A DNA stretch of 32,250 nucleotides from Desmonostoc vinosum HA7617-LM4 (GTDB taxonomy: Bacteria; Cyanobacteriota; Cyanobacteriia; Cyanobacteriales; Nostocaceae), in assembly GCA_019359515.1 (NCBI GenBank), contig JAHHHC010000057.1, positions 1-32,250 on the forward strand, given 5' to 3'. Numbering within the stretch: the first letter of the stretch is position 1; every line of letters begins with the position of its first letter. The notes beneath the pieces were generated by a model. The model did no database searches, was not told where the DNA came from, and saw only the letters and a list, made by a program, of their open reading frames with translations. Below, in pieces: positions 23,667 to 30,838 of the stretch. Position numbers and translations under genes: made by a program.

Positions 23667-25334
23667 GTGAAATCCTTACGACGCGAGGAAAATCATCTTT
23701 GGAATAGGTTTAACGAACCAGATCCAGAGCAGCTAAATGCAGTTGAAGCTAACGAGTTTCTCCCTCGAATCAGCAAATGGGCTAACATTGCTGGTGGAGT
23801 ATTACTGACTACTTTTGTGGTTGGAGTGACTCTCACATCTGTGCTGAAATACAATGTCACAGTCAAAGTTCCGGCAAGTATTCGGCCTGTGGGAGAATTA
23901 CGAATTGTTCAGTCTGCTATTAGTGGAACTGTGCAAAAAATTGGAGTTAAAGATAATCAAGTTGTGAGCCAGGGAGAAGCTATTGCCAATGTCGATGATT
24001 CTCGCTTGCGGAATCAAAAAAGTCAATTAGATAGTACTATTAGCCAAAGTCAATTACAGCTCAATCAAATTGATGCTCAACTCGGTGAAATAGATTCTCA
24101 AATTGCCGCACAAATCAACTTAGTTAACCGTACACTCATTGCTGCACAAGCTGAGTTAGGTGGTTCTCAGCGAAGCTATCAAGATCAGCAAATTAAAGCT
24201 ACCGCTGAGATGACACAAGCGCAAGCAGCTTTGACTCTAGCCAAAGTGCAACGAGACCGATTACAAAGAGAAAGATTATTAACAGTCACAGTACAAGAAG
24301 CCGAAACAGCTTTAAGATTAGCCAGAATGCAACGAGACCGCTTGCAGCGAGAAAAATTACTCACAGCAACAGTACAAGAAGCGGAAGCAGCTTTGAAATT
24401 AGCCAAAGTACAACGAGACAGATTAAAACCTATAGTGGGAATTGGAGCAGTTTCTCGCGATCTGTTTGAGGAAAAAGAACAAGCGGTGAAATCTGCGGAA
24501 GCCAAGCTAGAGCAAGCAAAAGCCAACGCCAAAAATCTGCAAGAAGAAAAAGAACAAGCGGTGAAATCTGCGGAAGCCAAGCTAGAACAAGCAAAAGCTA
24601 ACGCTAAAAATCTTTTGGAGGAAAAACAACAAGCTCTAACGATCGCTCAAACAAATTTAGAAAAAGCTCAAACCGCTGTTAATCCTAATAATTCTATCGT
24701 CACTGTGGCGTATGAACGCATCAAACAAGAACAAGCAAGAGGTGTAGCTACCCTAGCCGCTTTAAAAAAAGAAAGAGAAACCTTACTCCAGCAACGCCTA
24801 GAATTTCAAAAACAACTCGATCGCACTCGCAAAGAATTACAACAAGTAGAAAATGACCTGAGCAAGAGTGTAATTCGAGCGCCAATTGCAGGTACAGTTC
24901 TGCAATTAAATCTTCGCAACCCTGGACAGGTAGTACAACCAAGCGAAGCTATTGCTCAGATTGCTCCTTTTGGCGCTCCCATCCTAATTAAAGCTCAAGT
25001 TCCAGCACGAGATATAGATAAGGTGAAAGCCGGTCAACAAGTCCAGATGCGAGTATCTGCTTGTCCCTATCCAGACTATGGCACTCTCAAAGGGACTGTC
25101 ACCACAATTGCACCAGATGCTTTACCAAGCGCCAACAACAGTGCTGTAGCCCAAAATACCCAGCAAGCGGCTACCTATGCAGTCACCATCGAACCGCAAA
25201 CACTGTATGTCGGTAGAGGCGATCGCCAGTGTAATTTAAAACCGGGTATGGAAGGTAGAGCCGACATCATTTCCCGTCAGGAAACAGTACTGCGGTTCAT
25301 TCTGAGGAAAGCCAGATTAATCGCCGATTCTTAA
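23667..25334 (+). CDS. HlyD-family secretion adaptor (membrane fusion protein)
   Basis: A 555-aa periplasmic adaptor that bridges an inner-membrane ABC exporter to the outer membrane. Cytoplasmic residues 1-37; one transmembrane helix (about 38-62, WANIAGGVLLTTFVVGVTL); first half of a lipoyl-like domain (SGTVQKIGVKDNQVVSQGEAIANVDD); a long coiled coil (about 110-415) with tandem repeats; second lipoyl half (RAPIAGTVLQLNLRNPGQVVQPSEAIAQI); then the beta-barrel region. The GTG start is chosen because it is preceded by an AGAGGA sequence and yields a normal N-terminus. It lies 113 bp upstream of the C39-peptidase ABC transporter, so they form an export pair. An outer-membrane TolC-type protein is not in the window. 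Confidence 0.94.
   Translation: MKSLRREENHLWNRFNEPDPEQLNAVEANEFLPRISKWANIAGGVLLTTFVVGVTLTSVLKYNVTVKVPASIRPVGELRIVQSAISGTVQKIGVKDNQVVSQGEAIANVDDSRLRNQKSQLDSTISQSQLQLNQIDAQLGEIDSQIAAQINLVNRTLIAAQAELGGSQRSYQDQQIKATAEMTQAQAALTLAKVQRDRLQRERLLTVTVQEAETALRLARMQRDRLQREKLLTATVQEAEAALKLAKVQRDRLKPIVGIGAVSRDLFEEKEQAVKSAEAKLEQAKANAKNLQEEKEQAVKSAEAKLEQAKANAKNLLEEKQQALTIAQTNLEKAQTAVNPNNSIVTVAYERIKQEQARGVATLAALKKERETLLQQRLEFQKQLDRTRKELQQVENDLSKSVIRAPIAGTVLQLNLRNPGQVVQPSEAIAQIAPFGAPILIKAQVPARDIDKVKAGQQVQMRVSACPYPDYGTLKGTVTTIAPDALPSANNSAVAQNTQQAATYAVTIEPQTLYVGRGDRQCNLKPGMEGRADIISRQETVLRFILRKARLIADS
24237..24617 (+). repeat. Tandem duplications in the HlyD coiled coil
   Basis: Two different DNA repeats lie in a row. 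An 81-bp unit (27 aa, LAKVQRDRLQRERLLTVTVQ...) is present at 24237-24317 and 24318-24398 plus a partial third. A 75-bp unit (25 aa, EEKEQAVKSAEAKLEQAKAN...) is present at 24468-24542 and 24543-24617 with almost identical DNA. Confidence 0.85.
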
Positions 25335-25447
25335 TCCTAATTTGTTCTTTGTCGGTATTAATTGTCTTTTCCTTAATAAACCAAGTCCTTGACTTATTAA
25401 TCACTAACCAATGAGCAATGCTTTGCCGATTTTGTACATCTTAATTC

Positions 25448-27631
25448 ATGAGTTTAGCAACTATGTTTAATGTGTTCAAACTCAATAAAAATTACCAGTC
25501 TGTTCCACAGCTGAGTGAGGAAGACTGTGGAGCAGCTTGTTTAGCTTCAATTTCTAAACATTATGGTCGCTTTTTAAGCATGACCAAAAGCCGCGAAGCA
25601 GTAGGAACTGGACAACTAGGAACAACTTTGTTAGGTCTTAAACGAGGGTCTGAGACTCTGGGTTTTAATGCCAGAGCGGTTAAAGCTTCGCCGGCGATTA
25701 TGGATAGAATCACCGAAATCCGCTTACCAGCGATTATTCATTGGCAAGGCTACCATTGGGTTGTTTTATACGACCAACGTGGTAGCAAATACGTCATTGC
25801 TGACCCTTCTGTAGGTGTTCGTTATGTCAGCAAAGAAGAGTTAGCAACTGCGTGGAATGGCGTGATGCTCCTATTAGAGCCAGATCCAGACCGCTTTTCT
25901 GATCAGCCTCAAGAAGAAGCGCAAGGTGGTTTAACTCGCTTCATAGTCCGAATCTTGCCTTATCGGGGACTGCTAACTCAGGTTTTGCTGATCAATATCG
26001 TCTTGGGTTTGTTAGCTTTGGGTATTCCCATCCTGATTCAACTACTTACAGATGATGTCTTGGTACGCGGAGATACTCATTTACTGATTGTTGTCATCTC
26101 TGCTGTGATCGTCATGAGCCTATTTAGTAGTAGTTTGCAATTACTGCAAGGCATTATGATTGCTCATTTTAGTCAACGGCTGCAATTAGGATTAGTCTTA
26201 GAGTTTGGGCGAAAAATTCTGCAATTACCTTTGAATTATTATGAGTCTCGACGTAGTGGTGAAATTTCTAGCCGATTGAGAGATATCAGTGAAATTAACC
26301 AGTTAATATCGCAGGTTGTGGTGCTTTTACCTAGTCAGTTTTTTATTGCAGTAGTTTCTTTCGGTTTGATGCTGTTTTATAGTTGGAAACTAACACTTGC
26401 AGTCATCTTTTTCATTATCTTAATGACTGTAGCAACACTACCTTTTTTACCGATTCTCCAACAAAAAACCCGCAATCTTTTAGTTTTAGGGGCAGAAAAT
26501 CAAGGTGTTCTGGTAGAAACATTTAAGGGCGCTCAAGTAATTAAAACTACAAATGCTGCACCTCAATTTTGGGATGAATTTCAAAGTCGTTTTGGTCGTC
26601 TTGCTAATCTCGCTTTTGGCACGATGCAAATTGGCATTATCAACGGTACTGTTGCTAAATTAATCGCTTCTATCGGTGGTGTTACTTTACTGGGATTAGG
26701 AAGTGTTTTAGTAATTCAAGGAGAATTGAGTATTGGTCAAATGCTTGCTTTTAACGCTCTACAAATCAATGTTCTCACTTTAATTGACTCGTTAGTTAAC
26801 TTTGTAGATGAATATTTTCGTTCTCAAACAGCAGTTTCTCGCCTTTTAGAAGTGATTGACGCGACACCGGAAGTAGTAGGAGGTAGTCAAAAGCCATTTG
26901 CTCAAATTTCTAGTGATGCAGATATCCGTTGTTCCCACCTGCAATTTCACCATGCCGGCAGAGTTGACTTGTTAGAAGATTTTTCGCTCAAGCTACCTGG
27001 CGGAAAAGCGATCGCTTTTATCGGCCAATCGGGTTGTGGTAAAAGCACATTAGCAAAACTAATAGCAGGCTTATACCAGCTCAACTCTGGCAATATCCGT
27101 ATTGGTTTTTTCAACATCCAAGACCTTTCTCTGGATTGTTTGCGACAACAAGTAGTTTATGTACCCCAAGAACCCCACTTTTGGAGTCGTTCGATTTTAG
27201 ATAATTTCCGCTTAGGAGCGCCTTATATCGACTTTGAGGATATTGTCAAAGCTTGCCATATAGCTGATGCAGATGGTTTTATCAGTGAACTGCCGAATAA
27301 ATATCAAACAGTTTTAGGAGAATTTGGTGCAAACCTCTCCGGTGGACAAAGACAACGATTAGCGATCGCCAGAGGCATCTTAACTAATCCACCTGTACTG
27401 ATTCTAGATGAAGCCACCGCTGGACTTGATCCAGTCAGTGAAGCCCATGTCTTAGATCGGCTTTTGGAATATCGAAAAGACAAAACCACCATTTTAATCA
27501 CCCACCGCCCCAGCGTTATTAATCGCGCAGATTGGATCGTACTTATGGATAAAGGTCAAGTAAAACTACAAGGTACACTAGAAACTTTTCTCTCTCAAAA
27601 AGGGGAGCATCTAAAGTTTTTATCACTCTAA
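25448..27631 (+). CDS. Peptidase-containing ABC transporter (PCAT, C39 peptidase)
   Basis: A 727-aa bifunctional exporter. The N-terminal C39 peptidase (about 1-140) has Q21, C27 (EEDCGAACL), H103 (GYHWVV) and D119 (ADPS), the full papain-like catalytic set that cuts after Gly-Gly leaders. Six membrane helices follow (about 165-440), then an ABC ATPase with Walker A GQSGCGKS (526-533), signature LSGGQRQRLA (630-639) and Walker B VLILDEATAGLD. It cleaves leader peptides and exports the cores, together with the HlyD adaptor encoded just upstream. The four Gly-Gly precursor genes directly downstream are its likely substrates. The start ATG 25448 has no strong ribosome binding site. Confidence 0.96.
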   Translation: MSLATMFNVFKLNKNYQSVPQLSEEDCGAACLASISKHYGRFLSMTKSREAVGTGQLGTTLLGLKRGSETLGFNARAVKASPAIMDRITEIRLPAIIHWQGYHWVVLYDQRGSKYVIADPSVGVRYVSKEELATAWNGVMLLLEPDPDRFSDQPQEEAQGGLTRFIVRILPYRGLLTQVLLINIVLGLLALGIPILIQLLTDDVLVRGDTHLLIVVISAVIVMSLFSSSLQLLQGIMIAHFSQRLQLGLVLEFGRKILQLPLNYYESRRSGEISSRLRDISEINQLISQVVVLLPSQFFIAVVSFGLMLFYSWKLTLAVIFFIILMTVATLPFLPILQQKTRNLLVLGAENQGVLVETFKGAQVIKTTNAAPQFWDEFQSRFGRLANLAFGTMQIGIINGTVAKLIASIGGVTLLGLGSVLVIQGELSIGQMLAFNALQINVLTLIDSLVNFVDEYFRSQTAVSRLLEVIDATPEVVGGSQKPFAQISSDADIRCSHLQFHHAGRVDLLEDFSLKLPGGKAIAFIGQSGCGKSTLAKLIAGLYQLNSGNIRIGFFNIQDLSLDCLRQQVVYVPQEPHFWSRSILDNFRLGAPYIDFEDIVKACHIADADGFISELPNKYQTVLGEFGANLSGGQRQRLAIARGILTNPPVLILDEATAGLDPVSEAHVLDRLLEYRKDKTTILITHRPSVINRADWIVLMDKGQVKLQGTLETFLSQKGEHLKFLSL

Positions 27632-27867
27632 AAATTAGCTTACAAGTGAAAGATTAAATTATATAAGACTCCTATAGCAATCCTAAATCATTCGTGAGAA
27701 TTAAAATCCTCGACTTCTTTGAGAAGTTGGAAATCTGGACGCCGCAAATTTTCATATTTGATTCTAAAATGCGCGTATTTACGTTAATATTTGAACGTAT
27801 TACTATTTATAAATATCGAGATTTTTATAAAACTTTAAAACTCAGAAATTCAAATTGATATTATGTT

Positions 27868-27912
27868 CCCGACTTCTTCAAGAAGTCAGGGAGCTTTTTA
27901 TTTATTTTTTAA
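27868..27912 (+). terminator. Intrinsic terminator downstream of the PCAT gene
   Basis: CCCGACTTCTT pairs with AAGAAGTCAGGG (one bulged A), 27868-27891, followed by a T-rich tract. It separates the transporter gene from the precursor genes. A related imperfect hairpin lies at about 27706-27730. The rest of the 27632-28129 gap is AT-rich. Confidence 0.7.
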
Positions 27913-28087
27913 ACAAATAAGTTTTTAATATATCAGTTAATTAAAAAACTTAAACTAAAAATGTTTGTTAGCAAAGACAAAAACCATATTTCTGTCTTTA
28001 TATAAATGCCCTAAAAATAAAATTCATATTACTAATTTTTATCTATAAAAATGATTTTATTTAGAGAGATAGTTTACAATAAAAACT

Positions 28088-28120
28088 ATAGGTGAATAGC
28101 ACCTATTTACGTAAGTGAGG
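28088..28120 (+). promoter_or_regulatory. 5' leader of precursor 1: hairpin plus ribosome binding site
   Basis: Hairpin ATAGGTG/CACCTAT with a 5-nt loop at 28088-28106, then GTAAGTGAGG (28111-28120) whose GAGG is 9 nt from ATG 28130. Confidence 0.6.
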
Positions 28121-28129
28121 TAATCAATC

Positions 28130-28348
28130 ATGTCTGTTCAATCTATTAAATCTGAGTTATTTGTAGAGTTGTCTACAAAGCAACAACAGCACATATCTGG
28201 AGGATGCAGATACAGAAAATCATGCCAATCAAACAATGGAAATGATGGAATGCAACAAACTCCTGAAATTACTGTTATAGGACAGCTCTCTACTAAAGGT
28301 GGAGAGTGTTTCCCTGTTAAAATTGTTGGCTTTAGGACAGATTCTTAG
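28130..28348 (+). CDS. Gly-Gly leader peptide precursor 1 (Cys-containing core)
   Basis: A 72-aa precursor. Residues 1-25 form the leader (SELFVELSTKQQQHISGG ends at G24-G25) with the features of double-glycine leaders cut by C39 peptidases: hydrophobic positions around L10/F11, E13-L14, and GG. The predicted core is 47 aa with Cys at core positions 1, 7 and 35, mixed composition, no similarity to the other cores. It is the first precursor after the transporter genes, with its own leader hairpin and a downstream hairpin. Whether the core is modified or disulfide-linked is unknown. Confidence 0.82.
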   Translation: MSVQSIKSELFVELSTKQQQHISGGCRYRKSCQSNNGNDGMQQTPEITVIGQLSTKGGECFPVKIVGFRTDS

Positions 28349-28404
28349 TTGATGAGCAAATAGGTTATCACTGTTGCAAGCGAGGGGAGAAAAAACCTTA
28401 AATA

Positions 28405-28437
28405 ACTTACTCAATATTTAATTAATATTGAGTAAGT
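28405..28437 (+). terminator. Hairpin after precursor 1
   Basis: ACTTACTCAATATT and its perfect reverse complement around a 5-nt loop, ending in TTTAAT. The remaining DNA to 28780 is AT-rich and shows no gene. Confidence 0.65.
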
Positions 28438-28788
28438 TTAATCAAACTCCTATTTGCTTCTGAGGAATAATATCAAGAGTTTGTGAGCCAGAGTTTATCT
28501 ATTTTCATAGCACAAACTTTTCTACTCCCCTCTTACTTATCAGTATAAAAATTGCAATGCTTCAAGCATTGAATAATTTACCGTTTAGTAAAAACTTTTC
28601 TTGTTATAAATAACTATAAATACTAACTTTAAACATTGTTGATAAACTAGCATACAAAATACTAAATATAAAAATGATATGAATGTTTCTATCTGTAATT
28701 GGATAATAGTAACTTGTTTTAAGATTTCTAGCCGCAACAATATGTTACATCAGCCTCAAGCAGTAAAATAGTATTTTTTAATTTATAA

Positions 28789-28896
28789 CTTTAGGAGAGT
28801 TTTTTATTAAAAAATATCTTTAAAAATGAAAGCACAGATGTATAACATCTATGTGCTACTTATATAGATGTATAACATCTAATAATGTAAGTGGGG
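28789..28896 (+). promoter_or_regulatory. Upstream region of precursor 2: conserved box, two hairpins, RBS
   Basis: Box CTTTAGGAGAGTTT at 28789 (116 bp before the ATG). Hairpin 28831-28857 (AGCACA-GATGT with ACATC-TA-TGTGCT) and a second at 28866-28880 (AGATGT/ACATCT). Then GTAAGTGGGG, ending 8 nt before ATG 28905. Confidence 0.6.
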
Positions 28897-28904
28897 TAAC
28901 AATT

Positions 28905-29114
28905 ATGTCTGCTACAATCATGGGTTCCGATTTAATTTTTGAGTTATCCGTAGAAGAGCAACAGCTTCTATCTGGAGGATGGGGAGATAAATGTGGCAAA
29001 GACTACAAAGATGACTATGGCAAAGATGATGATGGTGAAGAAAAATATAAATGTAGAATCTTCAAAATCTGCACAGTCAAGCCCAAACGTTACAAAAAAA
29101 GCTGTGGTTGCTAA
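28905..29114 (+). CDS. Gly-Gly leader peptide precursor 2 (Lys/Asp-rich, five Cys)
   Basis: A 69-aa precursor starting at the ATG that has the conserved GTAAGTGGGG ribosome binding region; an upstream in-frame start (28851) is rejected for that reason. The 25-aa leader ends SDLIFELSVEEQQLLSGG. The 44-aa core begins with Trp, has an acidic/basic N-half (GKDYKDDYGKDDDGEE) and a Lys-rich, Cys-rich C-half (CRIFKIC...SCGC), with five Cys at core positions 5, 25, 31, 42 and 44. Disulfides, metal binding or thioether formation are all possible; nothing in the sequence decides. Expected substrate of the nearby PCAT. Confidence 0.85.
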   Translation: MSATIMGSDLIFELSVEEQQLLSGGWGDKCGKDYKDDYGKDDDGEEKYKCRIFKICTVKPKRYKKSCGC

Positions 29115-29182
29115 GTTAGCATAAATTCTCAAGCATAGTAGCTCAATAGCTTCAAAAAAAGCACAAATTTAACAGGTTCAGT

Positions 29183-29224
29183 TGCAAAAAGATAGATACT
29201 TCATACAGTATCTATCTTTTTGCA
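29183..29224 (+). terminator. Strong hairpin terminator after precursor 2
   Basis: TGCAAAAAGATAGATA and its perfect reverse complement (16-bp stem, 10-nt loop), followed by TTTTTAT. The rest of the 29115-29546 gap is AT-rich. A 42-codon ORF from ATG 29236 has one hydrophobic segment but no ribosome binding site and is not called. Confidence 0.75.
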
Positions 29225-29426
29225 TTTTTATAATCATGTGGCTATTAATATTTATGAGCCAATACAGTGAATTTAAGGTTTTAAACCTAATTGAACTGGA
29301 TTTATTTATAAGCGATCGCGCTTTAGAAAATCTTAAAATACAAGATAAATCAAAAGCTATTCCTTAACCCCATTAAATAATAAATTTATCATCCACAAGC
29401 TAGAAATTTATTATACTTTTTTCTAT

Positions 29427-29537
29427 CTTTAGAAGAGTTTAATATCTCAAAAATATATTTACAACTAAGAGAATAGATATTACATACTTAAGTTTCTAAA
29501 TGTATGTGTGTAATATCCTACATATCCAAAACTGAGG
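29427..29537 (+). promoter_or_regulatory. Upstream region of precursor 3: conserved box, hairpin, RBS
   Basis: Box CTTTAGAAGAGTTT at 29427 (120 bp before the ATG). Imperfect hairpin GATATTACATAC with GTATGTGTGTAATATC (29476-29517). GAGG at 29534-29537, 9 nt before ATG 29547. Confidence 0.6.
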
Positions 29538-29546
29538 TAACTGATT

Positions 29547-29723
29547 ATGTCAGATCAAAACATCTCATCCAATTTAATTGTGGAGCTATCCGCAGACGAA
29601 CAACAACTTCTAGCTGGAGGCTGGCGCGGCGGTTGGGGCGGCGGCTGGCGTGGCGGTTGGGGCGGCGGCTTTAGACGAGGCTGGGGTTTTAGACGAGGCT
29701 GGGGCTTTAGACGAGGCTGGTAG
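29547..29723 (+). CDS. Gly-Gly leader peptide precursor 3 (Trp/Gly/Arg/Phe core)
   Basis: A 58-aa precursor, too short for common ORF cut-offs. The leader is 25 aa (MSDQNISSNLIVELSADEQ then QLLAGG), nearly identical to that of precursor 4. The 33-aa core contains only four residues: 15 Gly, 8 Arg, 7 Trp and 3 Phe. It opens with WRGGWGGGWRGGWGGG and then has FRRGWG-type units three times, encoded by near-identical 18-bp DNA repeats. GC content jumps sharply relative to the AT-rich surroundings. No known antimicrobial family is recognised; cationic Trp/Arg-rich peptides are often membrane-active, but that is only an analogy. Confidence 0.85.
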   Translation: MSDQNISSNLIVELSADEQQLLAGGWRGGWGGGWRGGWGGGFRRGWGFRRGWGFRRGW

Positions 29724-29888
29724 TAAATCAGCAAAGTCAAAAGACTCGGTAGTCTCATTGTTTAGTTAAAGTCCTTTGGGTTTAGAATGCAGCCTTGCCC
29801 GAAGGGCTGAACAAAAATAATCTGAGTGTATTTAATAATAATCGTTAGCATCAACCAAAAGATATAAAAATAATTTATTAGTTTCTAA

Positions 29889-30000
29889 CTTTAGGAGAGT
29901 TTAATCTTTCCAAAATATATCTAGAAATAAAAGCGTAAGTGTTTCACACTTACAAAGTTTTTTGTACACATGTGCATCACATGTATGTACGAAATGGAGG
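29889..30000 (+). promoter_or_regulatory. Upstream region of precursor 4: conserved box, two hairpins, RBS
   Basis: Box CTTTAGGAGAGTTT at 29889 (120 bp before the ATG). Hairpins GTAAGTGT/ACACTTAC (29935-29953) and GTAC-ACATGTG with CACATGT-AT-GTAC (29964-29990). GGAGG at 29996-30000, 8 nt before ATG 30009. Confidence 0.6.
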
Positions 30001-30008
30001 TAACAGTT

Positions 30009-30206
30009 ATGTCAGATCAAAACATTACATCAGATTTAATTGTGGAATTACCCAACAAGGAACAGGAACTTCTAGCTGGAGGCTGGCGTGGCGGTTGGGG
30101 CGGCGGCTGGCGTGGCGGCTGGGGTCGTCCCTGGGGCTGGGGCTGGCGTGGCGGCTGGGGCTGGCGTCGTCCTTGGGGCTGGGGCGGCGGCTGGGGTTGG
30201 AAGTAA
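30009..30206 (+). CDS. Gly-Gly leader peptide precursor 4 (Trp/Gly/Arg core)
   Basis: A 65-aa precursor starting at the ATG with GGAGG 8 nt upstream; an upstream in-frame ATG (29970) lies inside the leader hairpin and is rejected. The 25-aa leader (MSDQNITSDLIVELPNKEQ then ELLAGG) differs from that of precursor 3 at few positions. The 40-aa core has 13 Trp, 18 Gly, 6 Arg, 2 Pro and a C-terminal Lys, and nothing else. Its first 14 residues equal those of precursor 3, so the two are recent duplicates whose repeats diverged. Expected to be cut and exported by the C39 ABC transporter upstream. Confidence 0.87.
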   Translation: MSDQNITSDLIVELPNKEQELLAGGWRGGWGGGWRGGWGRPWGWGWRGGWGWRRPWGWGGGWGWK

Positions 30207-30251
30207 GTTAGCCAATTCTAAACACCAGCTAGTCTTGTAGTGGATTATTTC

Positions 30252-30286
30252 AGCTAAAATAGCCAACACCGAAGCTATTTCTAGCT
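30252..30286 (+). terminator. Hairpin after precursor 4
   Basis: AGCTAAAATAGC with GCTATTTCTAGCT (imperfect, one bulge), 46 bp after the stop. No strong U tract. A GGCGGGCGAGACGCCCATCC repeat follows at about 30321-30341. Confidence 0.45.
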
Positions 30287-30355
30287 TAAGTTGACACCAA
30301 TGGCATCTTGCCCGTCCGTGGCGGGCGAGACGCCCATCCCACAACAGTTCTTTTT

Positions 30356-30838
30356 AACAAGTTCCGTGGGTTTAAGTCCCCTGGTTCCATAACCGGCAAG
30401 TTTTGTGTTGGGGTTGTCTTACAAAGTTGAGGCAGTAGACCTCTTGCAAAAGTCGGATACTCGCCAGAAAATAAATTTTCTGGCTGATAACTCAAGTCGG
30501 TTTCAACCGACTAATAACAGTATTTTTAGTCCGTTTCAACGGACTTTTGCTATTAGGCAGAGACTTGAGTCTCTGACGGTTCAAGTATTTTTGCAAGAAG
30601 TCTAGTGTGATCTTGGGGAGCCACTGCGTTGGACGGGTTTCCCAGATTAAAGCAATTGGCGTGATTTCCCCCATGAACAACTGCCGTCAGAGCGGAGGAA
30701 ACCCAAAGAGTGACTTTGCGCTAAATCCCCATTACAAAACTTAATTACGTTAGCGTTAGCGGTAGCGATAGCGAGTCATCGAGCGTCGGTACGAGCGTCG
30801 CGTCATTACGAATTACGAATTACGAATTACGAATTATT
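30356..30838 (+). repeat. Interspersed non-coding repeat, copy B (interrupted)
   Basis: Homologous to 6290-6566 in the same orientation but split by a 169-bp element after GTTGAGGCAG and resuming at TGTGATCTTGGGG. The right end carries more GTTAGCG/TAGCGAGTC units and four ATTACGAATT repeats that run up to the stop codon of the alpha/beta hydrolase gene. No protein is encoded. Confidence 0.8.
30436..30604. mobile_element. 169-bp MITE-like element, copy 2, nested in copy B
   Basis: Same length as 12550-12718 and the same sequence apart from the loop of the first hairpin (TAAA here, TTTA there). Comparison with the uninterrupted repeat at 6290-6566 gives an empty site: GAGGCAG directly followed by TGTGATC. 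The exact target duplication is unclear (about 169-170 bp were added). Confidence 0.88.

Noticed and set aside
29182-29367. 61-aa or 42-aa hydrophobic ORF after precursor 2
   Set aside because: The longer form begins inside the terminator hairpin, and the ATG at 29236 has no ribosome binding site. A real small membrane protein is not excluded.
29555-29758. Minus-strand 67-aa ORF, Pro/Arg/Gln-rich
   Set aside because: It is the antisense of precursor 3, an artefact of its repetitive GC-rich core. The plus strand has the leader, start and ribosome binding site.
29939-30344. Other frames over precursor 4 (plus-strand Arg/Leu/Trp-rich frame, and minus-strand Ala/Pro/Thr-rich ORF)
   Set aside because: They are shadows of the W/G/R repeat. 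Only the frame starting at 30009 carries the conserved GG leader.
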